DNA of 64,000 nt, taken from contig CABZCN010000002.1 of assembly GCA_902524245.1 (NCBI GenBank), positions 120,355-184,354 on the forward strand, written 5' to 3'. Shown here one piece after another: positions 36,670 to 45,051 of this stretch. The DNA is from an uncultured Alphaproteobacteria bacterium. GTDB taxonomy: Bacteria > Pseudomonadota > Alphaproteobacteria > HIMB59. A model generated the notes under the pieces. The model ran no database searches, had not been told where the DNA came from, and worked only from the letters and a program-made list of their open reading frames with translations. Position 1 is the stretch's first letter, and every line of letters starts with the position of its first letter. The position numbers and the translations under genes are program-made.

Positions 36670-38156
36670 AATTTATTAAAGTTGATATTAATGAATGATT
36701 TTGTTGTCATATCGAGTATGGTTTTATTTATTGAGTCACCATCTTCTATTGGCATTGTATCAAGGGAACTAAATTTTAATTCTATTTGGCAATCTGAAAA
36801 ATAGTCTGGTTTCACTTTGTCACTAAAAAACAACATTAAATCTAGTGGATAATTTTCTTCCAATATAAATTCGGATTTTTTTATATCACAATTTAAATCA
36901 TTTTTTAAAGTATCATAGATAACAGGACTCAATGTTTTATTCTTATATTGTGAATAAAAAAAGACTGAAGTGAAAAATACAACTAAAATCAAAGAAAATG
37001 AGATAGTTTTATATACTGTAGTTAATGATTTTTCTTGGAGAGAAAAAACTGGATTAATTAATGATACTAAAATTATCATTAAATAAAAAATATAATTCAT
37101 CTGTGGTATCTCCGAAGTACTTTGATAAAGGGAGGTATCAAAATAAATTATGCTTGCTGGTATAAAAAAAAGGGTTACTAAAACTATTTTCGACCATTTT
37201 AATTCAACGAATTCTAGTGTTCTAAAAATATAAATAGACATTATTGGTAATAAAAAGATTAAAATTGATATATTTGATTTATTAGAAAAAATAAATATAA
37301 ACCAACAAAGAATTATTGAAAAAAGGAATATAATCAATTCTTTATTCCAGTTAATTCTTTTTATGCCATTGTAAAAAATAGAAATAATTAGCAAACTTAA
37401 TAAAGGTAGTAAAAAAATAACACTCTTTGAAAGTTTCTTTAATAAAATATTTGGATCAAAATTAAGTATGGAATAGTAATCCGTATTATTAATACCCTGA
37501 ATAATCAGAAAAACAAAAAAAGATATATAAATAAAACATAGATAAGAAATTAAGTTAAGACGTTTTTTTTTCTCTAGCTTTAAATTAAATAATTTTATGA
37601 ATATCAAAAATGTTATTAATATAACAAAATAGAAATTATTGAGAATTAATGCAATTAAACTAAATAATATAAAAAAAAATGCATTATAAAAATTTTCATC
37701 ATCAAAAATTTTTAATAAATGATAGAAAATTAATAAAGTCACCAAGCCTGAAATAAGAGAGCCATCAATGGTTGTCATTGAAATTAAAATTGTGCCACTC
37801 AACATCACTGCTGTAAGAGGCATTAAATAATTGAGGTCATAAAATTTTAATTTAATAATTTTATATGAGACAAAAATTAATAATCCTAAGTATATAAAAT
37901 TCGGTAGTCTAAATAGAAAGTAATTGTTAAAACCAAAAAAATTTGTGAGCTTTGATGCGATATTTAGAAATATCAAATGTGGATTGAAAAACTCTGAAAA
38001 ATTTGAAACTAATTCATTATCTTTAATTGTGATAAGAATTTTTATGTCTTCAATAGAAATATATGGTGCACCTAAAGTTATTGCACCTAGTAATCCAATC
38101 CAAATGATTGTGAAAAGAATAGTCGGAATATTATCTAGGAATCTAAAGATACTCAT
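36666..38156 (-). CDS. GT39/ArnT-like multi-pass membrane protein
   Basis: 496 residues with about eleven hydrophobic helices and a C-terminal soluble domain. The first periplasmic loop carries acidic residues (I-S-I-E-D-I-K) after the first helix and later F-L-F-R-L-P-N-F, the layout of GT-C glycosyltransferases of the dolichyl-phosphate-mannose/ArnT type that use polyprenyl-linked sugars. Four bases overlap with the double-PAP2 gene, so the pair may modify an envelope lipid such as lipid A and recycle the carrier. Assignment is by topology and weak motifs. Confidence 0.6.
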   Translation of the reverse strand: MSIFRFLDNIPTILFTIIWIGLLGAITLGAPYISIEDIKILITIKDNELVSNFSEFFNPHLIFLNIASKLTNFFGFNNYFLFRLPNFIYLGLLIFVSYKIIKLKFYDLNYLMPLTAVMLSGTILISMTTIDGSLISGLVTLLIFYHLLKIFDDENFYNAFFFILFSLIALILNNFYFVILITFLIFIKLFNLKLEKKKRLNLISYLCFIYISFFVFLIIQGINNTDYYSILNFDPNILLKKLSKSVIFLLPLLSLLIISIFYNGIKRINWNKELIIFLFSIILCWFIFIFSNKSNISILIFLLPIMSIYIFRTLEFVELKWSKIVLVTLFFIPASIIYFDTSLYQSTSEIPQMNYIFYLMIILVSLINPVFSLQEKSLTTVYKTISFSLILVVFFTSVFFYSQYKNKTLSPVIYDTLKNDLNCDIKKSEFILEENYPLDLMLFFSDKVKPDYFSDCQIELKFSSLDTMPIEDGDSINKTILDMTTKSFININFNKL

Positions 38157-38263
38157 TTTCTGATTTAACTAAGTTTAGTAGCATATAGATCTCATTTATT
38201 CTATATATTGTGGTTATTTCAATTTTCTTGATGTTATTTTTACCCGTAATTATAATCAAAAAT

Positions 38264-38279
38264 AAGAGATTAATCTCTT
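38264..38279. promoter_or_regulatory. 16-base perfect palindrome in divergent region
   Basis: AAGAGATTAATCTCTT followed by a T run on the + strand, in the gap between the divergent GT39-like gene and the mini-ORF/aminotransferase genes. It could be a regulator site or a short hairpin. The gap (38157-38389) also has a complementary pair around 38294-38301 and 38317-38324 with one mismatch. Confidence 0.4.
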
Positions 38280-38329
38280 TTTACAGCCTTATAGAAGCGG
38301 CTTTTTTCTTAGTGGGCCACTTCTTTCTT

Positions 38330-38363
38330 AAAGGGTTAGGACAAATTGTTCTAACCCTTTTTT
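38330..38363 (+). terminator. intrinsic terminator upstream of the mini-ORF
   Basis: A 10-base perfect stem (AAAGGGTTAG with 38351-38360) that can extend to 13 pairs, ending in a run of T. It lies 27 bases before the small ORF that leads into the aminotransferase gene. With no gene on this strand upstream, it may end a short leader or small RNA, so attenuation is possible. Confidence 0.7.
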
Positions 38364-38389
38364 GATTTCTATATTATCCTTTTTTAAAG

Positions 38390-38515
38390 ATGTTGAAGTT
38401 AATTTTCATGATACTCTTCTTTTTTATTGGATATTTTCTTGCTGATACAGGATTAGTGGATATTCCATTTAGAAATATTCCAATTTTAGAAAGTTTATAT
38501 GAGGTTGTAGATTAA
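38390..38515 (+). CDS. 41-residue membrane mini-protein
   Basis: Frame from ATG 38390 to a TAA directly followed by the ATG of the aminotransferase gene (TAAATG). It encodes one helix (M-L-K-L-I-F-M-I-L-F-F-F-I-G-Y-F-L-A) and a soluble tail D-I-P-F-R-N-I-P-I-L-E-S-L-Y-E-V-V-D. The mixed, protein-like tail and exact abutment favour a real gene. Function unknown. Confidence 0.5.
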   Translation: MLKLIFMILFFFIGYFLADTGLVDIPFRNIPILESLYEVVD

Positions 38516-39865
38516 ATGATTAATACAGATAAAGTTTTACATGGTTTTACCGATCTTAAAAATTTAAATGTACTTGGTCCTATTGTTCTAAACCAAGCGA
38601 AAGGAATATATGTTTACGATCAAGATGGAAAAAAATATTTAGATGCCAATTCAGGATTATGGAATTCTGTGGTTGGTTTCGATCATCCCAGAATGGTTGA
38701 AACAGCAAAAAAACAATATGAAAAATTTTCTGGTTACCACGCCTTTTTTGGAAGAATATCTGAACCAGCTGTAGAACTTGCAGATAAATTAATTGAAATA
38801 TCTCCTTTCACGGATGGTAAAGTTTTTTTTACAAACTCAGGATCTGAAGCTAATGACACTACTGTAAAATTATTATGGTTTATTAATAAAAGAAAAGGGC
38901 ATCCCAATCGAAGGAAAATAATTACTCGAATAAATTCATATCATGGTGTAACGGCTGTTTCTGCTTCGATGACAGGAAAACCATACAATAGTGAATTTGG
39001 ATTACCCTTAGCTGGTTTTTTACATTCAGCTTGTCCTCATTATTGGAAATATGGCTTAGAAAAAGAGAGTGAGGAAATGTTTACCAAAAGAATGGGTGAA
39101 GATTTAGAAAATTTAATTTTAAGAGAGGGACCTGATACCATTGCAGGTTTTTTTGCAGAACCTGTTATGGGGGCAGGTGGTGTGATACCTCCTTCAAAAG
39201 GATATTTTGAGATAGTTCAAAAAATTTTAAAAAAATACAATATTCCATTTATTGCTGATGAGGTAATTTGTGGTTTTGGTAGAACTGGTAACTTATGGGG
39301 ATCTCAAACATACAATATTGATCCCGATATTATTATTGCCTCTAAATGTATAACATCAGGTTTTTTTCCACTTGGTGCAGTTATTTTGGGAGAAAAAATG
39401 ACAAAAGAAATGATGGAGGCTTCTTATGAGGCAGAGGAATTTTTTCATGGCTTCACAGCCGGTGGACACCCTGTAGGTTGTGCCCTAGCGCTAGAAGCAA
39501 TTGATATTATAATTAATGAGAAAATGATTGAAAATGTTAGACACCTTGAGCCAATTTTTATGGGTGGTTTAAAGAACTTTGAAGATTTAGAGTTTATAGG
39601 TGAGTCTCGCGGCATTGGACTTATGGGTGCTTTAGAGATGGTTCAAGATAAGAAAAATAAACTACCCTTCGATGGTTCGATATCCATTGGCGAGCGTGTT
39701 GCTAATAAGTGTATTGAAAATGGTTTGATATGTAGACCTCTTGGACCATCAATTGTGTTATGTCCCCCTTTTATTACATCGGAGGAGGAGATGGGTATAA
39801 TATTTGATACTCTAGAGAAAACTCTTAAAGAAGTATTTAGTGAAGTTAAATCTTTAGGACAATAG
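38516..39865 (+). CDS. class III (omega-amino acid) aminotransferase
   Basis: PLP enzyme of 449 residues. The PLP-binding Asp is D248 in F-I-A-D-E-V and the Schiff-base lysine K277 in I-I-A-S-K-C-I-T-S-G-F. F-T-N-S-G-S-E-A-N-D at 105-114 binds the phosphate. The N terminus (G-I-Y-V-Y-D-Q-D-G-K-K-Y-L-D, L-W-N-S-V-V-G) resembles pyruvate-dependent omega transaminases acting on beta-alanine, taurine or polyamines. The exact amino donor cannot be read. It overlaps the convergent oxidoreductase gene by 20 bases. Confidence 0.87.
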   Translation: MINTDKVLHGFTDLKNLNVLGPIVLNQAKGIYVYDQDGKKYLDANSGLWNSVVGFDHPRMVETAKKQYEKFSGYHAFFGRISEPAVELADKLIEISPFTDGKVFFTNSGSEANDTTVKLLWFINKRKGHPNRRKIITRINSYHGVTAVSASMTGKPYNSEFGLPLAGFLHSACPHYWKYGLEKESEEMFTKRMGEDLENLILREGPDTIAGFFAEPVMGAGGVIPPSKGYFEIVQKILKKYNIPFIADEVICGFGRTGNLWGSQTYNIDPDIIIASKCITSGFFPLGAVILGEKMTKEMMEASYEAEEFFHGFTAGGHPVGCALALEAIDIIINEKMIENVRHLEPIFMGGLKNFEDLEFIGESRGIGLMGALEMVQDKKNKLPFDGSISIGERVANKCIENGLICRPLGPSIVLCPPFITSEEEMGIIFDTLEKTLKEVFSEVKSLGQ

Positions 39866-40817
39866 ATCCCGAAGTCTTTCTATTTTCCATATCTGTGTGA
39901 GCGTCAGCAACATTATCAAGATCATATTTTGTAATTTTATCCAATTTAATTTTATCTTTTACAATCATCTTAAATAATTTATGGCTTGCAATTTCAAGCC
40001 ACTCTCTATTAGCATAAAAATGGAATAGTGTAGGTCGAGTTAAATAAAAAGAACCAAATGCTAGATCTGTCATTTGAATGTCTTTATATGGTCCAGATGA
40101 TTGACCAAAGCTAACTAACATCCCATGTTTTTTTAAACATTTAAATGATTGAAACATTGTATCTTTACCAACACTGTCATAAACCACGTCAAGGCCTTTG
40201 TTATTTGTGATTTTTAATACTTCATCTAAAAAATTTTTTTCAGAGTAGTTTATAACCTCGTCAAAGCCTCTTTGTTTTGCTAACTCACATTTATCTGGAT
40301 TACCAGCTGTACCTATTAATTTTGCACCAATGTCTTTTATCCATTGGCCTGCGATCAATCCTACGCCTCCAGCCGCAGCATGAAATAATACCTCATGATT
40401 ACTTTGTAAGTTATAACTGTCACAAACAAGATACTTTACTGTTAGTCCTTTAAGAATTGATGCGGCTGCTTGATCGAAAGATATGCTATCTGGGATAGAA
40501 ACTACGAGATCCTCTGATATCACTCTATGTGTTGCGTATGCATTATTAGGTTGCGCATATGCTACGCGATCCCCTATTTTAAACTTTGTAACATTAGAGC
40601 CTATAGCTTCAACCTCGCCTGCACCTTCAGAGCCTAAAACAAGATCTTTGTCAACAGGCCAAGGATATAATCCTGCTCTAAAATAAATATCGATAAAATT
40701 TACTCCAATTGCTCTATTTTTAATCAAAATTTCATTCGATTTAAGTTCAGTGAGCTCAATACTTTTCCTTTGAAGAACGTTTGTATCACCGGGCTTATTT
40801 GCAACAATTGAATACAT
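39846..40817 (-). CDS. NADPH:quinone reductase / zinc-free MDR oxidoreductase
   Basis: 323 residues of the quinone oxidoreductase branch of the medium-chain reductases. The N-terminal domain has N-F-I-D-I-Y-F-R-A-G-L-Y and G-S-E-G-A-G-E-V without the usual zinc ligands. The nucleotide-binding domain has A-A-A-G-G-V-G-L-I-A-G-Q and Y-D-S-V-G-K-D-T-M. It probably reduces quinones or enones with NADPH. It is convergent with the aminotransferase gene and divergent from hsp20. Confidence 0.88.
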   Translation of the reverse strand: MYSIVANKPGDTNVLQRKSIELTELKSNEILIKNRAIGVNFIDIYFRAGLYPWPVDKDLVLGSEGAGEVEAIGSNVTKFKIGDRVAYAQPNNAYATHRVISEDLVVSIPDSISFDQAAASILKGLTVKYLVCDSYNLQSNHEVLFHAAAGGVGLIAGQWIKDIGAKLIGTAGNPDKCELAKQRGFDEVINYSEKNFLDEVLKITNNKGLDVVYDSVGKDTMFQSFKCLKKHGMLVSFGQSSGPYKDIQMTDLAFGSFYLTRPTLFHFYANREWLEIASHKLFKMIVKDKIKLDKITKYDLDNVADAHTDMENRKTSGSIVLKI

Positions 40818-40866
40818 TTAAGGAGCCTATCATCTAAAAAAATGATCCAACAGTCAATTTGAAAGT

Positions 40867-40895
40867 CTTGAAATTCAAAATTGAAATCCCAAATT
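40867..40895 (+). promoter_or_regulatory. candidate sigma32 heat-shock promoter
   Basis: CTTGAAA (40867-40873), 14 bases, then CCCAAATT (40888-40895), close to the enterobacterial sigma32 consensus CTTGAAA-N11-16-CCCCATNT. It lies about 90 bases upstream of the small heat-shock gene, which would make a leader of about 80 bases. Confidence 0.55.
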
Positions 40896-40959
40896 AATAT
40901 TAAGAGAAATTGCCATTTGGAATTTCTTTATTAACGCAGGTTTAAAAACTGCAATTAAC

Positions 40960-40983
40960 AATTAACGCTTAAGGAGGTTAATT
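40960..40983 (+). promoter_or_regulatory. hairpin enclosing the hsp20 ribosome binding site
   Basis: AATTAAC (40960-40966) pairs with GTTAATT (40977-40983). The 10-base loop contains most of the very strong AAGGAGG (40971-40977), and the stem ends right at the ATG. An AU-rich stem at the start codon could melt on heating, as in RNA thermometers; this is an inference from the pairing alone. Confidence 0.45.
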
Positions 40984-41433
40984 ATGACTACATTTGACTT
41001 ATCTCCTCTATGGAGATCATCAGTTGGTTTCGATGAGTTTGATAAACTTTTTGATACCGTCTTTTCTACGAACAATAAAGGTGCTTCTTATCCACCTTAT
41101 AATATCGTCAAACATGATAAAAATATTTACCAAATTACCATGGCTATCGCCGGTTTTGGTGAGGACCAAATAGATATATCCCAAGAGGGTAATCTTTTAA
41201 CTGTTAAAGGTGACATGGGTGATGATAAAGCTATGAATAAATCAGAATATCTTTATCGAGGAATTGCCAACAGAAATTTTGAGAGAAAGTTTGAGTTAGC
41301 TGATACTGTAAAAGTTATAGAGGCTGATTTAAATAATGGTCTGTTAAGTATAAATCTTGAAAGAGAAATACCTGAACACCAAAAACCTAGAAAAATAAAA
41401 GTTAATACGAATTCTAAACTTTTATCAGCTTAA
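40984..41433 (+). CDS. small heat-shock protein (Hsp20/alpha-crystallin)
   Basis: Cytosolic holdase chaperone of 149 residues. It opens with T-F-D-L-S-P-L-W-R-S-S-V-G-F-D as in alphaproteobacterial IbpA-like proteins, and has an alpha-crystallin domain (about 38-128) with Y-L-Y-R-G-I-A-N-R-N-F-E-R-K-F and the G-L-L-S-I-N-L segment. A strong ribosome binding site and a sigma32-like promoter precede it, suiting heat induction. A bidirectional terminator follows. Confidence 0.92.
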   Translation: MTTFDLSPLWRSSVGFDEFDKLFDTVFSTNNKGASYPPYNIVKHDKNIYQITMAIAGFGEDQIDISQEGNLLTVKGDMGDDKAMNKSEYLYRGIANRNFERKFELADTVKVIEADLNNGLLSINLEREIPEHQKPRKIKVNTNSKLLSA

Positions 41434-41442
41434 ATAAAAAAA

Positions 41443-41470
41443 TAGGGCTGCTTTTTTATAAGCAGCCCTA
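41443..41470. terminator. bidirectional terminator between hsp20 and sodB
   Basis: Perfect 11-base stem TAGGGCTGCTT (41443-41453) with 41460-41470 and a 6-base AT loop. It lies 9 bases after the hsp20 stop and 4 bases from the sodB stop on the other strand, with A/T runs on both sides. Confidence 0.88.
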
Positions 41471-41474
41471 ATAT

Positions 41475-42068
41475 TTAATCTAATTGAGAAGCAACAAATT
41501 CCCAGTTGACTAAACTATCTAAAAAAGCTTTTAAATAATCAGGTCGTTTGTTTCTATAATCTATATAATAAGAGTGTTCCCATACGTCACATCCCAGTAT
41601 TGGCTTCATTCCATCAACTAGAGGATTAGAAGCATTAGGTGACTTTGTGACCACTAATTTACCATTATCGATGGCAAGCCAAGCCCATCCAGAACCAAAT
41701 TGAGTTGTTCCTGCCTGAATAAAAGCTTCTTTGAATTGATCAATCCCTCCTAGGTCTGATGTAATTCTACTCTCCAATTCGGACGGCATAGAGCCTCCCC
41801 CATTGGGTTTCATACATTGCCAAAATAAAATATGGTTCCAATGTTGACCTGCATTATTAAAAATTCCTGCCATCGATGAGTCTTTACTTGATTTTACAAC
41901 TATTTCCTCAAGAGAAGAGTCTTTCATATCAGTGTCTTTAACAAGATTATTTAAATTTGTTACATATGTTTGATGATGTTTGCCATAATGGAAATCAAGA
42001 GTTTCTGATGACATATATGGAGCTAAAGCATCATTTGCATAAGGTAAGCTTGGTAATTCAAAAGTCAT
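41475..42068 (-). CDS. sodB: superoxide dismutase (Fe/Mn type)
   Basis: Converts superoxide to hydrogen peroxide and oxygen in the cytoplasm. 197 residues. Metal ligands are seen in F-H-Y-G-K-H-H-Q-T-Y, N-H-I-L-F-W and the C-terminal D-V-W-E-H-S-Y-Y-I-D-Y. G-S-G-W-A-W-L-A and the L-P-Y-A-N-D-A-L-A-P start favour the iron type. Single gene facing hsp20 across a shared terminator. Confidence 0.94.
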   Translation of the reverse strand: MTFELPSLPYANDALAPYMSSETLDFHYGKHHQTYVTNLNNLVKDTDMKDSSLEEIVVKSSKDSSMAGIFNNAGQHWNHILFWQCMKPNGGGSMPSELESRITSDLGGIDQFKEAFIQAGTTQFGSGWAWLAIDNGKLVVTKSPNASNPLVDGMKPILGCDVWEHSYYIDYRNKRPDYLKAFLDSLVNWEFVASQLD

Positions 42069-42095
42069 ATTTATTTCCTTTAATTAAAATTCTTA

Positions 42096-42161
42096 ATGCG
42101 TATTTTTTATATTATTGTGGAAACAATGACAACCTTTGAAGAAATAGATACAAAAATATGA
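42096..42161 (+). CDS. possible 21-residue leader peptide before pdxY
   Basis: A short frame from ATG 42096 whose TGA overlaps the pdxY start as ATGA. It begins M-R-I-F-Y-I-I-V-E and ends E-I-D-T-K-I. Such a short frame arises easily by chance; the ATGA overlap is the only support. Confidence 0.22.
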   Translation: MRIFYIIVETMTTFEEIDTKI

Positions 42162-42958
42162 GGAATATAGTTAGTATTCAGTCTACTGTCTTAAATGATA
42201 AAGTTGGAAATCATGCCGCTCGATCAATCTTAAGTGACAAAGGTTATAACATTTATGAGATACCAACTGTAATTTTAACATCTCATAAAGCTGTAAAAGG
42301 CACACTTCAAATCAATAACAACAGTTTAAATCCATGGGCAATTTTTAATAAAGTCAGGAAAACATATAAATTAAGCTTAAATGATTTAACAATTATTGGC
42401 TACACACCCAACTCAAAGATTTCAAAATCGATTGGTAAAATTATTAATGTGCAAAATAGAATTGTTTTGGACCCTGTAATGGGAGATATAGGAATAGGTT
42501 TATATGTAGAAAAAGACGTTGCAAATTTTTTTAAAAAAGTAATAACAAAAGTTAAATATATATCAGCAAATTTTTTTGAGTGGTCATACTTAAATAATAA
42601 AGATGTAAAAAACTATAGTATTAACGAGATCATAACTGACCTCAAATCGTTTACGAGGAAGTTTAATAGTCAAGTATTAATAAGAAGCATTCCAAAAAAT
42701 AAAAAAATATTAAATATTATTTGTAATAAAAGAAAAATTTTTGTCATAGAAACGCCTTACATAAATTTTAAAGAAAGATTTCATGGAGCTGGCGACCAAT
42801 CTACAGCTTTATATGCTCACTATATCTACAAAAAAAATACAACAAGAGAAATACTAGAAAACGTTACAAATGATATTTATGATATTTTGCTAAAAAATAA
42901 AATACGTTCTAAAAAAAGAAAAAAAAGATTTAAAGCTAAGAGCTTAAATAATCTTTGA
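42158..42958 (+). CDS. pdxY: pyridoxal kinase
   Basis: Phosphorylates pyridoxal or pyridoxine to the vitamin B6 cofactor. The N-terminal V-S-I-Q-S-T-V at 5-11 and K-V-G-N-H-A-A at 15-21, I-P-T-V-I-L-T-S-H at 35-43, D-P-V-M-G-D at 105-110 and the catalytic G-A-G-D at 210-213 define the PdxK/PdxY branch of ribokinases. 266 residues, slightly short, with a basic C-terminal tail of K-K-R-K-K-R-F. Its end overlaps the convergent asd gene by 23 bases. Confidence 0.87.
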   Translation: MRNIVSIQSTVLNDKVGNHAARSILSDKGYNIYEIPTVILTSHKAVKGTLQINNNSLNPWAIFNKVRKTYKLSLNDLTIIGYTPNSKISKSIGKIINVQNRIVLDPVMGDIGIGLYVEKDVANFFKKVITKVKYISANFFEWSYLNNKDVKNYSINEIITDLKSFTRKFNSQVLIRSIPKNKKILNIICNKRKIFVIETPYINFKERFHGAGDQSTALYAHYIYKKNTTREILENVTNDIYDILLKNKIRSKKRKKRFKAKSLNNL

Positions 42959-43982
42959 TCAAGATTTCTGCTATTTGTACAGTGTTTAAAGCAGCTCCCT
43001 TTCTTAAATTGTCAGACACACACCAAAAATTAAGACCATTTGGTATAGTAGGGTCTCTTCTAATTCTGCTAACGTAGACAGGGTCTAAACCTGCAGATTC
43101 AATCGGAGTTACGTACCCCTCATCAGCACGGTAATCAATCATTTTTAGACCAGGGGATTTCTTAAAAATTTCTCTTATTTGGTCCTCGTCATAAGGCTTT
43201 TCAAACTCGATGTTTAGAGCTAGTGAATGAGATATAAATACTGGTACTCGAACACAAGTTGCAGTTAGTTCAATGTTTTGATCAAGAATTTTTTTTGTTT
43301 CATTGTACATTTTCCACTCTTCTTTGGTTTGACCGTCCTCTAAGAAAACATCTATATGCGGGATAACATTAAAAGCAATTTGTTTAGTAAATTTTTCCTT
43401 CACTACTGCTTCATTTGCATAGATTGATTTAGTTTGATTAAATAATTCATCTGCAGCTTCTTTACCTGCACCAGATACTGATTGATAAGTTGAAACAACA
43501 ATTCTTTTAACTTTGAAATGATCATGCAAAGGTTTAACCGCAACTAGCATCCCCATAGTTGAACAATTAGGATTAGAAATAATATTTTTTTTTCTAAAGT
43601 CTTTTAGCGCCTCAGGATTGACCTCAGCGACTACTAATGGGACATCTGGATCTGTTCGAAAATGAGAGGTATTGTCAATTACTATACAGCCTTGCTTAGC
43701 AGCTTTAGGAGCAAACTCACTTGAAACTTTCGCACCTGGTGAAAAAATAGCTATGTCAGTATCAGAAAAATCATATTCAGCTAAGTCTGCTACCACGACA
43801 GACTTGTTTTCTCCGTAATCAATTGTGCTTCCTTTAGAACGAGAAGAAGCTAAAGCGATTAAATCAGAATATTGAATTTCTTTTTCATCAATAATATCTA
43901 AAACCTCTCTACCGACATTTCCAGTTGCTCCGACAACAGCAATTTTAGGTTTTTTAGAAGAAGCCAACTTAAATTCTCTCAA
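42936..43982 (-). CDS. asd: aspartate-semialdehyde dehydrogenase
   Basis: Makes aspartate semialdehyde for lysine/diaminopimelate, threonine and methionine. The NADP-binding G-A-T-G-N-V-G-R-E is at residues 18-26 and the catalytic Cys in S-N-P-N-C-S-T. The frame opens with TTG at 43982, overlapping leuB by 14 bases; another TTG at 43967 would remove the overlap. No ATG or GTG gives a full N terminus, so a TTG start is very likely. Last gene of the ffh-to-asd operon. Confidence 0.94.
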   Translation of the reverse strand: MREFKLASSKKPKIAVVGATGNVGREVLDIIDEKEIQYSDLIALASSRSKGSTIDYGENKSVVVADLAEYDFSDTDIAIFSPGAKVSSEFAPKAAKQGCIVIDNTSHFRTDPDVPLVVAEVNPEALKDFRKKNIISNPNCSTMGMLVAVKPLHDHFKVKRIVVSTYQSVSGAGKEAADELFNQTKSIYANEAVVKEKFTKQIAFNVIPHIDVFLEDGQTKEEWKMYNETKKILDQNIELTATCVRVPVFISHSLALNIEFEKPYDEDQIREIFKKSPGLKMIDYRADEGYVTPIESAGLDPVYVSRIRRDPTIPNGLNFWCVSDNLRKGAALNTVQIAEILIKDYLSS

Positions 43983-45051
43983 TTATTAAATCGCCCATTT
44001 TAGAACAGGAAACAAGAGTTTGGTCTTCATTTGTGTAAATGTCTCCAGTTCTGTAACCCTCAGAAAGAATTTTTTGGACAGCACTTTCTACTTTGTTAGA
44101 TAACTCTGGTTTATTGAGGTTATATTTTAACATCATAGACAAACTTAAAATGGTAGCGATTGGATTTGCTTTATCTTGACCTGCAATATCAGGGGCACTT
44201 CCATGAACGGGCTCAAAAAGTCCATGTCTTTTGCCATTTTTTTCTTCTCCTAATGATGCCGATGGTAACATTCCAAGCGAACCAGTGAGCATAGCAGCAC
44301 AATCACTCAGTAGATCTCCAAATAGGTTATCTGTAACTATTACATCAAATTGTTTTGGGTTTCTGACAAGTTGCATGGCACAATTATCTGCTAACATATT
44401 TTCTAGTGTAATATCTGAAAAATCTTTATGAGTTTCTTTCACAATCTCTCTCCAGAGTACACCTGTTTCCATAACGTTAGCTTTCTCAACAGATGTTACT
44501 TTATTATTTCTTTTTCTGGCTAAATCAAAAGCAACTCTGGCAATTCTATCTATTTCGTAATCGTAATAAATTTGTGTGTCGATCGCTTTCTTACCATTTG
44601 GTGTGTCTTCAATACCTCGAGGTTGACCAAAATATACTCCACCAGTCAATTCTCTTACAATCATAATATCTAAATTGTTTACCACTTCATTTTTTAAAGT
44701 TGAAGCTGAAACAAGAGCATCAAAAACTAATGCAGGTCTCAGATTTGCAAAAAGTTCTAATTCTTTCCTCAAACCTAAAAGCCCAGCTTCTGGTCTTTTT
44801 GATCTTTCAACGTCATCCCACTTTGATCCACCAACTGCTCCCAATAATACAGCATCTGAATTTTTTGCTTTCTCTAAAACAGAGTTAGTTAAAGGTTCGC
44901 CATTAACATCATATGAAGCGCCTCCAACTAAATCTTTTTCATAACTTGCATTAAGACCTTGCTCATTTAATTTTTCAATTACTCTTATGGCTTGATCTGC
45001 AACTTCCACACCTATGCCATCTCCAGGTAAAACTAAAATTTTAGAACTCAT
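43969..45051 (-). CDS. leuB: 3-isopropylmalate dehydrogenase
   Basis: Oxidatively decarboxylates 3-isopropylmalate in leucine synthesis. Marks are L-P-G-D-G-I-G-V-E near the N terminus, R-E-L-T-G-G-V-Y-F-G, the catalytic Lys/Tyr region D-T-Q-I-Y-Y-D-Y-E and D-N-L-F-G-D-L-L-S-D, followed by H-G-S-A-P-D-I-A-G. 360 residues, normal. The start directly follows the leuD stop. Confidence 0.96.
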   Translation of the reverse strand: MSSKILVLPGDGIGVEVADQAIRVIEKLNEQGLNASYEKDLVGGASYDVNGEPLTNSVLEKAKNSDAVLLGAVGGSKWDDVERSKRPEAGLLGLRKELELFANLRPALVFDALVSASTLKNEVVNNLDIMIVRELTGGVYFGQPRGIEDTPNGKKAIDTQIYYDYEIDRIARVAFDLARKRNNKVTSVEKANVMETGVLWREIVKETHKDFSDITLENMLADNCAMQLVRNPKQFDVIVTDNLFGDLLSDCAAMLTGSLGMLPSASLGEEKNGKRHGLFEPVHGSAPDIAGQDKANPIATILSLSMMLKYNLNKPELSNKVESAVQKILSEGYRTGDIYTNEDQTLVSCSKMGDLIIERI

